64,000 nt of DNA from Sternotherus odoratus (taxonomy: Eukaryota; Chordata; Testudines; Kinosternidae). The notes below the pieces were generated by a model. It worked only from the letters and a program-made list of their open reading frames with translations. It made no database searches and was not told where the DNA came from. Made by a program: the position numbers and the translations under genes. Positions 49,526 to 60,545 of this stretch are shown one piece after another. Each line of letters begins with the position of its first letter. The first letter of the stretch is position 1. The stretch spans positions 105,603,310 to 105,667,309 of the forward strand of contig JAVMKO010000006.1 of the NCBI GenBank assembly GCA_032164245.1, given 5' to 3'.

Positions 49526-49890
49526 CACATGGTGTCTGCGTGTGTGTGCCTTTAATTCAGGACAATAGCACGTACCTGCTGAGAAAGGAGAGAGTGATGT
49601 GGGGGCATTTTCTCATCCATAGAAACTGCCAGTCTGGAGCATTTGTGAAGTTTTATACTCAGATGTGTGATCTGTGGGACATGATCCCTGAAGCAACTGG
49701 GAATACCTGAGCTCAGAGCCCCATGACCCTAATTAATGTGTTCAGTGGTCCAAAGTCACTGGGTTGTAATTCCTGCCCTGGGGATTAATTTTATCTGTTC
49801 CTTCTGATTGTGTTATTCAATGATGCAATTTCCACTATAGGTACAGAGTATGAAGTCAGCTTTATATTTTATACTGCTGTTTTCAGTGCA

Positions 49891-49944
49891 GTATGGCTAA
49901 ACCACCCTGAACATGCCTCATCCCATCTAGTCTCAGAAGCTAAT

Positions 49945-49980
<36 letters not shown>

Positions 49981-50122
49981 TCCTGGGAATACCAGGTGCT
50001 GTAGAATTAACATGGGCGTGGGGCTAGCAACTCCACTCCATAAGGGAACCAATTGCTACTGAAACACCAACGCCAGTTGGTGGCCCATACCCCAGCTGGG
50101 GGGTGATGGGCAAAGAGAGAGA
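49891..50122 (+). mobile_element. 5S rRNA-derived SINE (U7 copy)
   Basis: A 232-bp insert flanked by the 12-bp duplication gttttcagtgca (49879-49890 and 50123-50134). The first 114 bp are 5S rRNA-like: accaccctgaac, a box A-like gaagctaatcagggt and an intact box C acttggatgggagacc, ending at ggtgctgtag. The remaining 118 bp are not 5S and end in a GA-rich tail. U1 and U3 have the empty site (cttttcagtgcaagcc). The internal pol III promoter looks largely preserved. A 5S head with a foreign tail and target duplication fits a SINE3-class element better than a 5S gene. Confidence 0.8.
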
Positions 50123-51064
50123 GTTTTCAGTGCAAGCTGGGTATTGTATAGACCTGATCCACAAAGGTTGTTTGTATTGAGACTAAAACATTTTTTGCTA
50201 AAAACTTAATATTTCTACTTGGAAATACCACAGCGGTGCCCCAGATACCATACAGGACCAATCTCTTCCATGGTCCAAGCTCCCAGACAGGACCACATCC
50301 TCCCATGACACATGATGGTCTCTCCTCTTGCTGAACCTTCCTGGAACATCACCAGAGACCCACAGCCATGGTTAAGGAGGAGGGGAGTTTGGTATGTTGA
50401 TTAAAGTCTTATAGTTTTCAAGGAAAATATTATTTACAGGGGAAAAAATAGTTGAATTGAAAAACCAATTTCCTATATAAAAAACCTCTCAATAAAAATT
50501 TTCAACCATCCTCAGCAACAGATGTGGAATCAAAGTAACACATTAATTATACTAATTGTTCCCAGCTTTAGCGGATATCTTCTCTTTCATTCCTGGTTTC
50601 AGAATCACCTCTTTGTCCTGGCCCCAATCGGTGGAGTGTAAAACCTGTAAGACATGTAAGAATACTCCAGATTAGCTAGTTATGTATAGCATGCCAATCA
50701 ACATGGTATCCTATGTCCTTCCCTTGCTAGGTTACTCCACAAAGTAGGGAGGACACATTGTACTTGATGAAGACCACATGATGACCAGAGGAGCTTAGGG
50801 GGAAACCATAGCATGCTACAGACTTTTGCACTTCTCAAACTATTCCTCTTCCATGCATATTGTGTGCAAATTAAGCTCAGCTTTAAGGTGATAAACACAT
50901 CTATGAGTCAAAAGTCATGCTCTCATTACAAATATTAATACAATATTTTTGAGTAATTTATGTGAAGCTGTTATTAACACATGTTCCAAACTGAGGGTGA
51001 AAAACTGGTCTGTCTTAAACAAATTAACATGTGCTCTGCTTAATTTTGTGTCTAAACAGTAACC

Positions 51065-51545
51065 AGAGTCATCGAGCAGGAAGGGGAACAAAGGAAGCCC
51101 AAAAAGGTGAGGAAAAAGCAGCAGGGAACATCCTTCTAGATATTTTGTCTTCTGGTAGCCAGGTGGAAATGTTCCCAAAGACGGGATAGGACTATAAAAA
51201 GAATGGGTAGACATCCCAAGGCACTGCTTACTCACTCTCGGCCCATTGATTCACTGCATCTGACTGGATAAAGGAAGCAGCCTTGGACTGGGGGAAGGGT
51301 CCTGACGAATGAAGTTTGGTCAGTAAGACTGCTGAAAACATGTGGTGAGGAAACTTTTGCTTTCAATTTTACATCATTTATTAACTTAGGCACAAGTTGC
51401 ATTCTAGCTTTATTTTTCTTGTAGCCATGTCTCACTTCTAGACCTCCTTATTTGCACTCACTTAAAATTTATCTTTGTAGTCAATGAACTTTTTTTATTG
51501 CTTTTTCTAAAGGAGTTTGTTTAAATAGAAGTGTCTGAGAAACTA
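51065..51545 (+). repeat. LTR-like module (U7)
   Basis: TATA box near 51192-51200; the poly(A) hexamer is mutated to aatgaa. Confidence 0.35.
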
Positions 51546-51765
51546 AATTGCATGAATATTAGTGCTGCTAAAGAAAGAATGGAGAATGTTACTTGTATTG
51601 TCCAGGAGAGGACTGGGCAGCAAAGGACATACATTTGTGTAGAAAAATTAAAGACTGTAGAATGTGTTGGCATTACCCCAAAGAATAACCAAGGATGGTG
51701 AGAGCCTGAATAGAGTCCAACTATTCCTGGCCGGGCTGAACTTACACACATGCTCATGGTGTGAT

Positions 51766-51990
51766 TTACAAACCTTTTTTTCCTTTCTTCCTTGGCGCGG
51801 CGGAAACTTGTATGTCCACTGAATTGATTACTTCCGCATTGGCAGCTATTTTCGGTGGCAGCTTTTTGTGGCGGACATTCCGAGCACTCCCGAAATAAGT
51901 GTCCACCCAAAAGCTGTCGAATGCGGAAGTGATCAATTTGGTGGCTTTTCAGTGGTGGAAGGAGCTCACGACCCCCAGTGTGAGAACCAC
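51766..51990. mobile_element. hAT-type MITE remnant (U7)
   Basis: A GC-richer block containing a gcggaagt motif in both orientations and ending cccccagtgtgagaaccac, like the terminal repeat of Charlie-type hAT elements. U8 lacks it at the same place (near 56865-56875). The left end is degraded and no clean 8-bp duplication could be read. Confidence 0.5.
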
Positions 51991-52237
51991 CAAACTAGAC
52001 GGTTGTTTGTGATTGGCCCAGGTGGAAGCCACTTCATCAAGGCATTTCAAACTTGCAGGGAGGTGTGACACAGCTGTGGATAAGTCTGGGTTGGAGCTTG
52101 GTAAGTCACATCCACCAACCTAGAAAATATCCCAGTAACACCAAAGGTGTGGTGCTGTCTGACAGTTGTGTTTGATTGACATGGACAGGTGAGGTCACCA
52201 CAGGGATGGGCCTATGCACTGATCCATGGCTGCAGAT

Positions 52238-52565
52238 GCACAGGGAGATATTGCAGCTGGATTCTGCATAGGAGAGGGGAAGGGGATTCCACCACAAGAG
52301 AGAGACTATATATGCCGCTGGAGAAACCCCTCCATGTTGTCTTCAGCTGGCCCAAATTATAGCCTCTCCACCCCAAGGAGAAGCCTGAAACAAACTGGAA
52401 GAAAGGAAAGTAACTACAGGAGTGTGAGTGATTGCTGGTCCCAGAGTAGGAGGCAATCTAGTCCGTAAAAGAGGCTTATTGGAACAACTCTTAGGGTGAG
52501 ATTTACCTGTATGAATTTTTTACTGTATTGGGGTTAGACTTGCATGTATGTTTTATTTCATTTTG
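52238..52565 (+). repeat. Repeat fragment (U7), extended copy
   Basis: Same fragment as in U3 and U5 but reaching about 40 bp further (gggttagacttgcatgta), which joins it to the sequence carried on the minus strand of other units. Interrupted at about 52566 by the hAT-like insert. Confidence 0.4.
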
Positions 52566-53118
52566 GAGGAAGCTGACCCAGAGCTTGCTGCTGATGGCAG
52601 GGAAAGGGCTGGGGCGAGTCCTCCTCTCTGGCTCCAGTCCCAGAGCAGCCTGTCTACACCCATCCCAAACTCATCCCCAGCCTGCCCTACCTCAAAGCCT
52701 ACACCCCAGCAAGAGCTTATCCCCCCCGCAACCCAATCCTCTTATTCCACCAAATATTGAAAGCTGTGTTCATCCCATCAACCTCATACATCCCATTAAC
52801 ATGGTAAATAGTTATTGGTGTTATTCAACTTTTTTTAATTCTTGCACATATTTACATACTGTTACTCATAAACCACAACAATGTATGTTATTATCTTACA
52901 AATCATATAATTTTAAAAAATATAAATGAAAGGTTTTCATGAGATATATTGTGTCCCCACTCATTTCGTTATTACAATTTATGTATGTGTCCGTATCTCT
53001 TATAACGGGTTAGTTTAACCTCCGGTTTTCTAGTAAAACTGAACTACTGTGTCGCAAAATGATGCATGTCTAAAAAGTGTGTCACCAACATGAAAAGTTT
53101 GGAAATCTCTGGTCTAGA
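52566..53118. mobile_element. hAT-like DNA transposon remnant (U7)
   Basis: A block found in no other unit, CT-rich on the left and AT-rich on the right, ending gtgtcaccaacatgaaaagt then ttggaaatctctgg, which resembles a hAT 3' terminus. No transposase ORF is present; a 133-residue ORF across its start has no domain. The left boundary is set only by loss of homology. Confidence 0.45.
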
Positions 53119-53190
53119 TAATACTGAAAACCAGACTGGACTAGATGACATCTCGAGGTCCCCTCCAGTCCAACGATTCTCTTATCTTAC
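53107..53190 (+). mobile_element. CR1 LINE 3' end, inverted relative to other units (U7)
   Basis: Reads ggtctagataatactg and then ctggactagatgacatctcg on the plus strand, the CR1 3' end in sense. In all other units this fragment is on the minus strand. Confidence 0.65.
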
Positions 53191-54058
53191 CATGAGCCCT
53201 GAACTTGGAGGTAGGGAAACGCCAGCCTGAGCACTGGGAGCGCACACACACACACACAGAGTGCGCACTACACACATACACTCTGACACTGAGCTCAATG
53301 TGAATGCAGAATAATCTCTACTGGGAAGCTGGGACAACTGGAATATTTCCAAGCAGCCTGAACAGAGAGAACCAAAGAGGATTCTTCTGCCCTGGCAGGG
53401 GGATAGGACTAAATTTCACAACTGGTCTTTTCCATCGGTGGCTTATCTGAGGATTGGTTTATGCTTTAAAAAATAGATCAATAGAGCTCCATCATACAGA
53501 GAGGGAGGACTTTTCACACTCTGTTTGAGGCAGTCAGCTTGTGCTGACCCTTAGTGTAATTCTTCCATTGACCTATCTACTGCCTCCCTATTAATGACAT
53601 CGAAGGAATAACCCTTCCATCAATGTGGAAAGCATCTACACTGTGGCACTGCTGCACATCAGAGCTCAGTCAATGTAATGGTTTCAGTATAGACAGTCCC
53701 TGAATCAATGAGGGTGTTTCCCCCCTTACTCTTAAAGCTGTTTTTCTCTCCTTTCCCAGACTCTCTTCTCTCTCCCATGCTAAAGCTCTTTCCTTCTTTT
53801 GATGGGTAAATATGTTCAGAAAAGTTGAAATTCCTTCCTTCCCTTCCCTGGATCGCTCACTGTCATTTCAATTAAATTTGAAACTGACTTGTTTGCCCAC
53901 AACTTGGTGACAGTAATTGTTATGTTGGGAGGCAAACAGCTGCACATCTCTTTCTTTTGGTGATATGGGGTGAACATTTATCATTTTAACCTGTCTAAGC
54001 TTTATATGGCATAAAATGAATTTATTTGGTGGTTAGAGCCCATTGGAAGTTGTGTGTC
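53107..54058. other. Inverted segment in U7
   Basis: This block matches the reverse complement of U1 about 4028-6340, minus 4190-5430. Anchors include ggaatattccaa near 53340, gtttgaggcag near 53523, cttgtttgcccacaacttgg near 53889, caaacagctgcacatctc near 53935, and a stretch equivalent to the reverse complement of 4063-4078 near 54020. The flanking OR keeps the usual orientation, so only the inter-arm DNA is flipped. Confidence 0.75.
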
Positions 54059-54253
54059 CCCTTGCCGTGTTTTATCCACTGACCTCAGCTGGGGCCTGCA
54101 GACCTTGTTGGATTATAAACAAATTAATAGTAACAATAATACAATAATGAACAACACTCCCATGGGTTCTACAAAATTACATTCCAATGAGATGGGAATT
54201 AATTTAACCTGTTTCCATTCCCTATCACTAAACCAGTACTGAGTTAAACATAT

Positions 54254-55189
54254 TCAAGAATTGGTTAGGAGTTTATTCATTGCTCTTCTCAGGGCGTCCT
54301 TCACTTCCCTGTTCCTCAGGCTGTAGATGAGGGGGTTCAACATGGGGAGAAAGAGCGTATAAAACACTGAGGCCACTTTGTTGGTGTCCAAGGAATAGCT
54401 GGTTGGGGGATGTAAATACATGAAAAGTTGGATGCCATAAAACAAGACCACAGTGGACAAGTGGAAAGAGCAGGTGGAGAAGGCTTTGTACCTGCCTTTG
54501 GTGGAGCGGATCTGCAGGATGGTTGAGATGATATAGACATAGGAGAGGAGGACAGTCACAAAGCCAGTAACTTGAATGAAACATGTGGAAGCAAACATCA
54601 CAATCTCATTGATGTCGGTGTCAGAACAGGAGAGTGCCAACAGGGGGGGATGTCACAGAAGAAATAATTGATGATGTTGGAGCTGCAGAATGACAGCCGA
54701 AATGTAAAACACGTTTGTATCACTGAATCCACCAACCCCACAGCGTACACCCCAACCACCAGCTGTTTACAAAGCTGCCTGGACATAGTGACCTTATAGA
54801 GCAGTGGGTTACAGATGGCCACATAATAGTCATAGGCCATCACAGCCAGCAAGAGGCACATGATGTGTGAAAATGATACTGAGATACATTTGCACAGCGC
54901 AGGCAGTATAAGAAATATTTTTCCTCTCGGCTAAGAAATTCTGCACCATCTTAGGGAAAATTAATGAGGAAAAGCAGAGGTCACAGAAAGACAAATGACT
55001 GAGGAAAAAGTACATGGGGGTGTGGAGTTTGGGGTCAATGATAATTAACAAGATCATCCTCCCATTTTCCACCAGGGTGATACCATAAATCAGTAGGAAC
55101 ACTCCAAAGAGGGGGACCTGAAGCTCCAGACGATCTGTCAGTCCTGAGAGAATGAACTCAGTCACCTCTGAGTGATTTCCCTTTTACAT
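54254..55189 (-). pseudogene. Class II olfactory receptor pseudogene (U7)
   Basis: Clearly homologous to its neighbours over the full length but broken in four ways. Codon 2 is a stop (ATG TAA, plus-strand ttacat at 55184-55189, where others have ttccat). A 2-bp deletion near 54858-54868, after the TM3 start, shifts the frame. A 1-bp deletion in a G run (54643-54649) in ECL2 restores it. The DRY motif is D-Y-Y (codon 122 CGT to TAT), which would impair G-protein coupling even in an open copy. The last 128 codons (MALSCSDTD... to TNS) stay open, with NPLIY intact. It carries the A/D-like TM5 block ([12 protein letters not shown]). Confidence 0.93.
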
Positions 55190-55715
55190 CTCCTCTGAAC
55201 ACAGATCAGACAGCTACAGAGATGTGGGCAGGTGGATCATGCGGGAAACCCATCCCTTCTCTGTAATGAAGTGAGTGAAGATAAATGGAGATGAGATTCT
55301 CAATGGACATCAGTATCCACTCAGGGAAGGGCTTAATCCACTGAGCCAGATGTTCACAGATGGTCATTCCAGGTGTTTGATAAAGTGCACACTGCGCAAA
55401 TACGATAACACACAGATTTATCATGCCCCCCCCAAACACTGCTGTTCACTAATCCAAACAGAAAACAGTGACTTGTGACTCTGCTGTGAGACACAGTCTG
55501 AAGAGATTATTCCTTAGCTAAGGAAGAGGTGACGGTACAGGAGTGTCAATCTTTCTACCCTCTTGGGGCAAGGTGAGCTCTGTTGATTGGCATGTCGGTT
55601 TGGGGTAAAGTTGCTCACTCAGCTAATTAAGCATTTGGGCATTTACTTTATCCTGAATGAAAACCCAGAGACATAAGGGAAAGCCCTGGCTTCAGTGACT
55701 ATTTTTTCCAGCCAA

Positions 55716-55800
55716 GGAGGTTGTTCCTTTAGCTGAAGAGGTAGGATTTGGGACTGAGGCTTTTAGTGCTGGAGATCTTGAATTCAGTACCTGCTGATCC
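55716..55800 (+). other. tRNA-like block (U7)
   Basis: tttagctgaagaggtagg followed by gatcttgaattcagtacc; the copy with the best combined boxes A and B in the window. Confidence 0.35.
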
Positions 55801-56184
55801 CCATGGTGTCTGAGTGTTTGTGTGACTCTCATTCAGGACAATAGCACATACCTACTAAGAAGAGAGAGATGTGGTGGCATTTCCCCTTTGACAGAAACTG
55901 CCAGTTTGGAGCATTTGTGAAGTTTTATACTGAGATGTGTGATCTATGGGACATGATCCCTTAAGCAACTGGGAATAGCTGAGTTTAGAGCTCTATGACA
56001 CCTAATTAATGTGTTCAGTGATTCCTGCCCTGGGGATTAATTTGACCTACTCCTTCTAACTGTGTTATTAAATGATGCAATTTCTACAATAGGTACGAAG
56101 TATGCAGTCAAGGGTATATTTTATACTGCTGTTTCCAGTGCAAGCCAGGTACCGCATAGAACTGATCCACAATGGCGGGACATA

Positions 56185-56645
56185 AAGCAAGAAGGGAAAC
56201 AAAGGAAGCCCAAAAAGGTTCGGGAAAAGCAGCAGGGAACATCCTTCTACATGGACTTTTTGTCTTCTGGTAACCAGGTGGATATGTTTCTCAAAGAGGG
56301 GATAGGACTGTAAAAAGAAAGTACAGACATCCCAAGGAATCTCTCTCTTTCTCTGCCCATTGATTCACTGCATCTGAAGGGATAAAGGTAGCAGTCATTA
56401 TATTGGGGAAAGGGTCCTGAACTAAGAAGTTTGGTCAAAGCATGTTGTGAGGAAAATTTTCTTTTGAATTTCACATCATTTGTTATATTATGCACTAGTT
56501 GCATTCTAGCTTTATTTTTCTTGTAACCATGTCTGACTTCTAGGCCTCCTTATTTGCACTCACTTAAAATCTATCTTTGTAGTCAATAAACTTTGTTTTC
56601 TTATTTTATCTAATCCAGTGTGTTTAAATAGAAATGTCTGAGAAG
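56185..56645 (+). repeat. LTR-like module (U8)
   Basis: The TATA box is degraded (ggactgtaaaaag near 56305-56317) while the AATAAA near 56585 is intact. Confidence 0.35.
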
Positions 56646-57714
56646 ATAAGTTTATGGATATTAGTGCTGTTAAAGAAATAATGGACAATATATCTTGTAT
56701 TGGCCAGGAAAGGACTTGGCAGCACAGGATGTACATTTCTGGAGGGAAATCGAAGACTGGGCAGTAAGCTAGGGTTACCCTGAAGTATAACCAAAAATGG
56801 TGAGAGCGTGAGTATAACCCAACTATTCCTGGCCATGCTGCAGTTACGCACACAAGCTCATGGTGTGATTTCCATGCTGGATGATTGTGAGTGGCCCAGG
56901 TGGGTGCCACTTTATCAAGGCATTGAAAGGTAGCAGGTAGGTGTGACACAGCTGCTGATTACTTTGGATTAGACCCTGGTATGTCACAACCACAATAACA
57001 CCAAAAGTGTGGTGCAGACTGACAGTAGTGTTCTGTTGATTTGAAAGGGTGAGGTCACCACAGGGATGGGCCCATGTATTGATCCATGACTGAAGATGCA
57101 CAAGGCCATTGTGGTCATCACGAAACCCCCAAGGATCTCCATGGCAGGCCCAGTGATAACTCTCCCTTCTTCAATGTGGTAGCAGAAATTATCCCCCACC
57201 GGTGCGCAGACTTGGCTGTTATTATCCGTGCTCCAGTGCATGTTGGTACCCCCATCTCAAATCTGTGAGGCATTGCAGGGTTGAGTGTATTAGGAGGAAA
57301 AAGTGATGATACAAGTCAGTGATATTCTTTGGTATAATCCGTGGGGGAGGGGTTACAAAGAATGTTCCCAAAGTCCTGCTTCCCTGATCACTAGTAGAAA
57401 CAACTAACAGAGAGTAATCTCTGTATTCAGAAACTCCCAAGTCTGTCACTCCAGGTCCCAGGAAACATTCTGCCCCTACTTCCTCTAGGAGTCATGCTCA
57501 TAACTCCTCCTCCCACCTTCTCTCATTATAGCATTATAAAGGTTATAGTCTCTCATTATCTCATTATAAAGTTATAATCTACTGAGTGTGTTCATCCTAT
57601 TTGTTTGCAGGGAATATTTCTATGTCTGGAGTTAGAAGAATAAGCAATAAACTTGTATTACTGACTTAGACATATGAAGTGGAGGCCATTAAGTGTGCTG
57701 CAGATTCAATGAAC

Positions 57715-58339
57715 TGTAAATGGCTCGGTTTATATGCAAGCCAACGTGGGTATCTGTGGGTCAACCGAGGGAGAATGGAGACTGAGGTCTTACAGTGACA
57801 TCAGATCATGTCACCTGATACTGAAATCCATCTTGAAGCAGGCACTTTTCCAGAGACCAGTGGAATTCCAAACAAAGGAAAGCAAGAGAGAAACTCCTAA
57901 CCAATTTTTGAATCTGTTTAACTCTGTACTGGCTCAGTGGTAAGAAGTGCAAAGAGGGGAATTCAATCCCATCCCATTACAAAATAATTCCACAGAGCCC
58001 ATGAAATCCAGAGGTGGGTTGAATTCCAAACAAAGTAAACCAAGGGATAAACTCCTAACCAATTTTTGAATCTGTTTACCGCTGTTCTGGATCAGTGGTG
58101 GGGAGTGAAAACAGGTGAATTCAATTCCCAGCCCATTACAGAATAATTTCACAGAGCCCATGGGACTATTTTTCATAATTATATTGTTATGATTATTATT
58201 TTGTTTGTATTCCAGCAAGGTCTGCAGTCCCCAGCTGAGATGAGTGGACAAAACACAGGAAGCATCACAGGACCATAGAAAGAGAGATTGACTCTATAGG
58301 CTGGTGGCTAGAGGCACCCACCAAGAGAGTGAGATGTTC
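57715..58339 (+). repeat. Left inverted-repeat arm, duplicated, with best-preserved OR tail relic (U8)
   Basis: 57876-57911 reads R-K-A-R-E-K-L-L-T-N-F then TGA on the plus strand, against [15 protein letters not shown] at the end of OR8. From 58006 a second copy of the arm begins with the U1/U5-type sequence (ccagaggtgggttgaattcc), so two OR tail relics of different subtype stand in tandem here. Confidence 0.75.
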
Positions 58340-58351
58340 AACTTTGTGTCT

Positions 58352-58592
58352 GAGGTAACAAAGAGTCCTGTGGCACCGTAAAGACTAACTATAAAGTTCT
58401 GAAGCATAAGCTTTCGTGGGCTAATACCCACTTTGTCGGATGCAAGCAGTGGAAGACTGCTTGCATCCGACGAAGTGGGTATTAGCCCACGAAAGCTTAT
58501 GCTTCAGAACTTTATAGTTTGTCTTTAAGGTGCCACAGGACTCTTTGTTACCTCTGCTATTCCAGACTAACATGGCTATCTCTCTGATTCTG
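58352..58592. mobile_element. Palindromic Penelope-like repeat with hammerhead-like core
   Basis: Two 99-bp arms (58352-58450 and 58456-58554) are near-perfect reverse complements around the 5-bp spacer ggaag. Imperfect 12-bp duplications flank the insert (aactttgtgtct at 58340-58351, aactttatttct at 58593-58604). In the right arm ccgacga (58467-58473), the hairpin gtgggt...agcccac, GAAA (58491-58494) and a 2-bp stem with loop ttat follow the order of a type I hammerhead ribozyme with a minimal stem III. The canonical CUGA has a C at its second base, so activity is unlikely. The family assignment is from recollection. Confidence 0.6.
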
Positions 58593-58629
58593 AACTTTAT
58601 TTCTCTCTTCCAAGGGTTATTTAATTAGT

Positions 58630-59425
58630 TATCCGAAGTAGAACCACTTTGAGAGGAGAGGTTGATGTGCTCTTCCAATCTGGGTTGCTCACTTGGGGGC
58701 TGGGATATTTTTTGGCAATGCAGAAAACCCAACTGCATAATGTGCCAGGTTCGGTCACAGAGACCCCCATTGGCACTGTCACCTGATGTGCTGAAATTAC
58801 CTCTGAACCTGTTTTCCCTGCCAGCCTGGACCTCCAGAATGCCGCCTTGTTGAGCCAGAGACGCTCCACTGCTTCAACACAGACCTGGGGTCTGGGCCAC
58901 ACCCCCAAATGTGCAAATCCAATTTGAAACCAGCTCAGAGAGATATCTGTCTCCAGCACGCAGACACCCAGCTCCCAATGGGACCTAAAGCTCAAATAAA
59001 TCCTTTTTACTGTCTATAATTTTACACAGTGATAAATGTTTGCACTCTATACTACCGCAAAGGAGATCTGCACAACTATTTGCCCCGGCCCACAGATAAC
59101 AATTACTGACACTGAGTCTATAAGTAAACAAAATTTATTTTATTGGGTCTAAAAAGTTGGATTTAAGTGGTTTTAAGTAGGAACAGACAGAACAAAGTAA
59201 GTCACAAAGCAAAATAAAACAAAATACACAAAGCTACGCAAAGAAATCAGTTATAAATGTTAACTTCTCCCCCCAGTTCTTACGTCAGGAAAAATCCTTC
59301 TCGGGTCAGATGCCTTTTCTGACCTGGCTCCAGCCTGTTCTCACCCACCCCTGTGGTTAGGGTCCTTTTCTTTCCAGGTGCCTGCAGGTATCTCTGTGGG
59401 GTGGGGAGGCCACCTCCTAAGCCAC
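58630..59425 (-). repeat. Interspersed repeat, shortened (U8)
   Basis: Same boundaries as U6, supporting common descent of the two D units. Confidence 0.4.
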
Positions 59426-60276
59426 ATTTAACCTCTGCCACCCAAAGTAGCAACTACAGAGGTATTAAGGGTAATGTTGGTGTGGTTAGCAAACAGGGAA
59501 ATATTTGATCCTCAGTCTGATTTTATTGTTCTGAGCAGGTACTGCTTCCGTCCTCAACTCAGTGTAAGTGAAGGGAGCAAAAGCAAAGAGGTACAACCAA
59601 GTCATGGGCAAACAAGTCAGTTTCAGAGCATTTCAGCCTTTAATTGTAATAACATTCACGTGAAGGAAAGGACGGAATTCTGCTGAGAAGAAACATTTCT
59701 GAATATATTAACCTATCAAAGAAAGGAAAGAGCTTTATAAGGGATGAGGAAGAGTGATGTAGTGATGCAGTGATGCAGTTAATCCTTGTCTAGTTAAGTC
59801 CATGAGAGAATTACACTGAGGGTGAGCACAAGCAAACTGCCTCGAACAGGGTGTGAAAAGTCCTTCTCCTGCTCCCCGTATGATGGAGCTCTGTTGATCT
59901 AAGTTTTAAGCATGATCCAGGCCTCAGAGAAGCTGACGACCGAAAAGACCAGTTGGAAAATATGGTCCTCTCTCCCTGCCAGGGCAGCAGAATCCCCTTT
60001 CGTTCTCCTTGTTCAGGCTAGTTGGAAATATTCCAGTTTCCCAGAAGAGAGTATTCTGCATTCGGATATGTTCAGAGTCAGGATGTGTGGGTGTAGTGGG
60101 CACTCTGTCTGTTTGTGTGTGTGAGAGAGAGAGTTTCGTGTGCATTAGCACTCTATGTGTGCTTACGGTGGTGGGTACAGTGGAGCTGAATGGGAGGTCT
60201 GGGCAGGTGAGTGACCCTTGCCCTGCCCAGTGCTCAGGCTGGTGTCTCCGCTCCACCCAGTGCCAGGCTTCTTGTG

Positions 60277-60545
60277 AGATCATAAAATCGTAGGACTGGA
60301 GGGGACCGCGAGAGCTCATCTAGTCCAGTTCCCTGAACTCACAGCACAACTGAGTATTATCTAGACCATCCCTCACAGGGGTTTCTGTGGGCTGCTCTTA
60401 AAAATCTCCAAAGGTAGAAATTCAACAACCTTCCTAGGCCAATAATTCCAGTGTTTAAGCACCCTCATGGTTGGGATGTTTCTCCTAATATCTAACCTAA
60501 GCTGCAATTGAAGTGCATCAGTCCTTGTCCTATCCTCCCCAGTTC
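60277..60545 (-). mobile_element. CR1 LINE 3' fragment (U8)
   Basis: Same insertion and end as U6. Confidence 0.65.

Larger units (their letters stand above)
42774..49819. repeat. Tandem unit U6 (D-type)
   Basis: No Tigger-like element. Content: 42774-43454 spacer; 43455-43945 LTR-like module; 43946-44999 spacer, nothing recognised; 45000-45475 left arm; 45520-46310 shortened minus-strand repeat; 46315-47315 spacer with a TG run near 47150-47168; 47320-47585 CR1; 47660-47995 right arm; 48910-49439 OR 5' flank; 49440-49525 tRNA-like; the remainder is featureless. Confidence 0.8.
49820..56071. repeat. Tandem unit U7 (pseudogene unit, partly inverted)
   Basis: Content: 49820-49878 spacer; 49891-50122 5S-derived SINE; 50135-51064 spacer; 51065-51545 LTR-like module; 51546-51765 spacer; 51766-51990 hAT remnant; 51991-52237 spacer; 52238-52565 repeat fragment; 52566-53118 hAT-like remnant; 53107-54058 inverted block; 54060-54280 right arm; 54254-55189 OR pseudogene; 55200-55715 OR 5' flank; 55716-55800 tRNA-like; the remainder is featureless. 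It has no left arm in the usual orientation and no Tigger-like element. Confidence 0.75.

Noticed and set aside
49891..50004. A functional 5S rRNA gene
   Set aside because: There are changes throughout the 5' half, a fused non-5S tail, target-site duplications, and no T-run terminator directly after the 5S part. A retroposed element fits better.
51766..51990. The gcggaagt inverted motifs as a regulatory palindrome
   Set aside because: They are part of a hAT-like insert absent from the sister units, so a transposon origin explains them.
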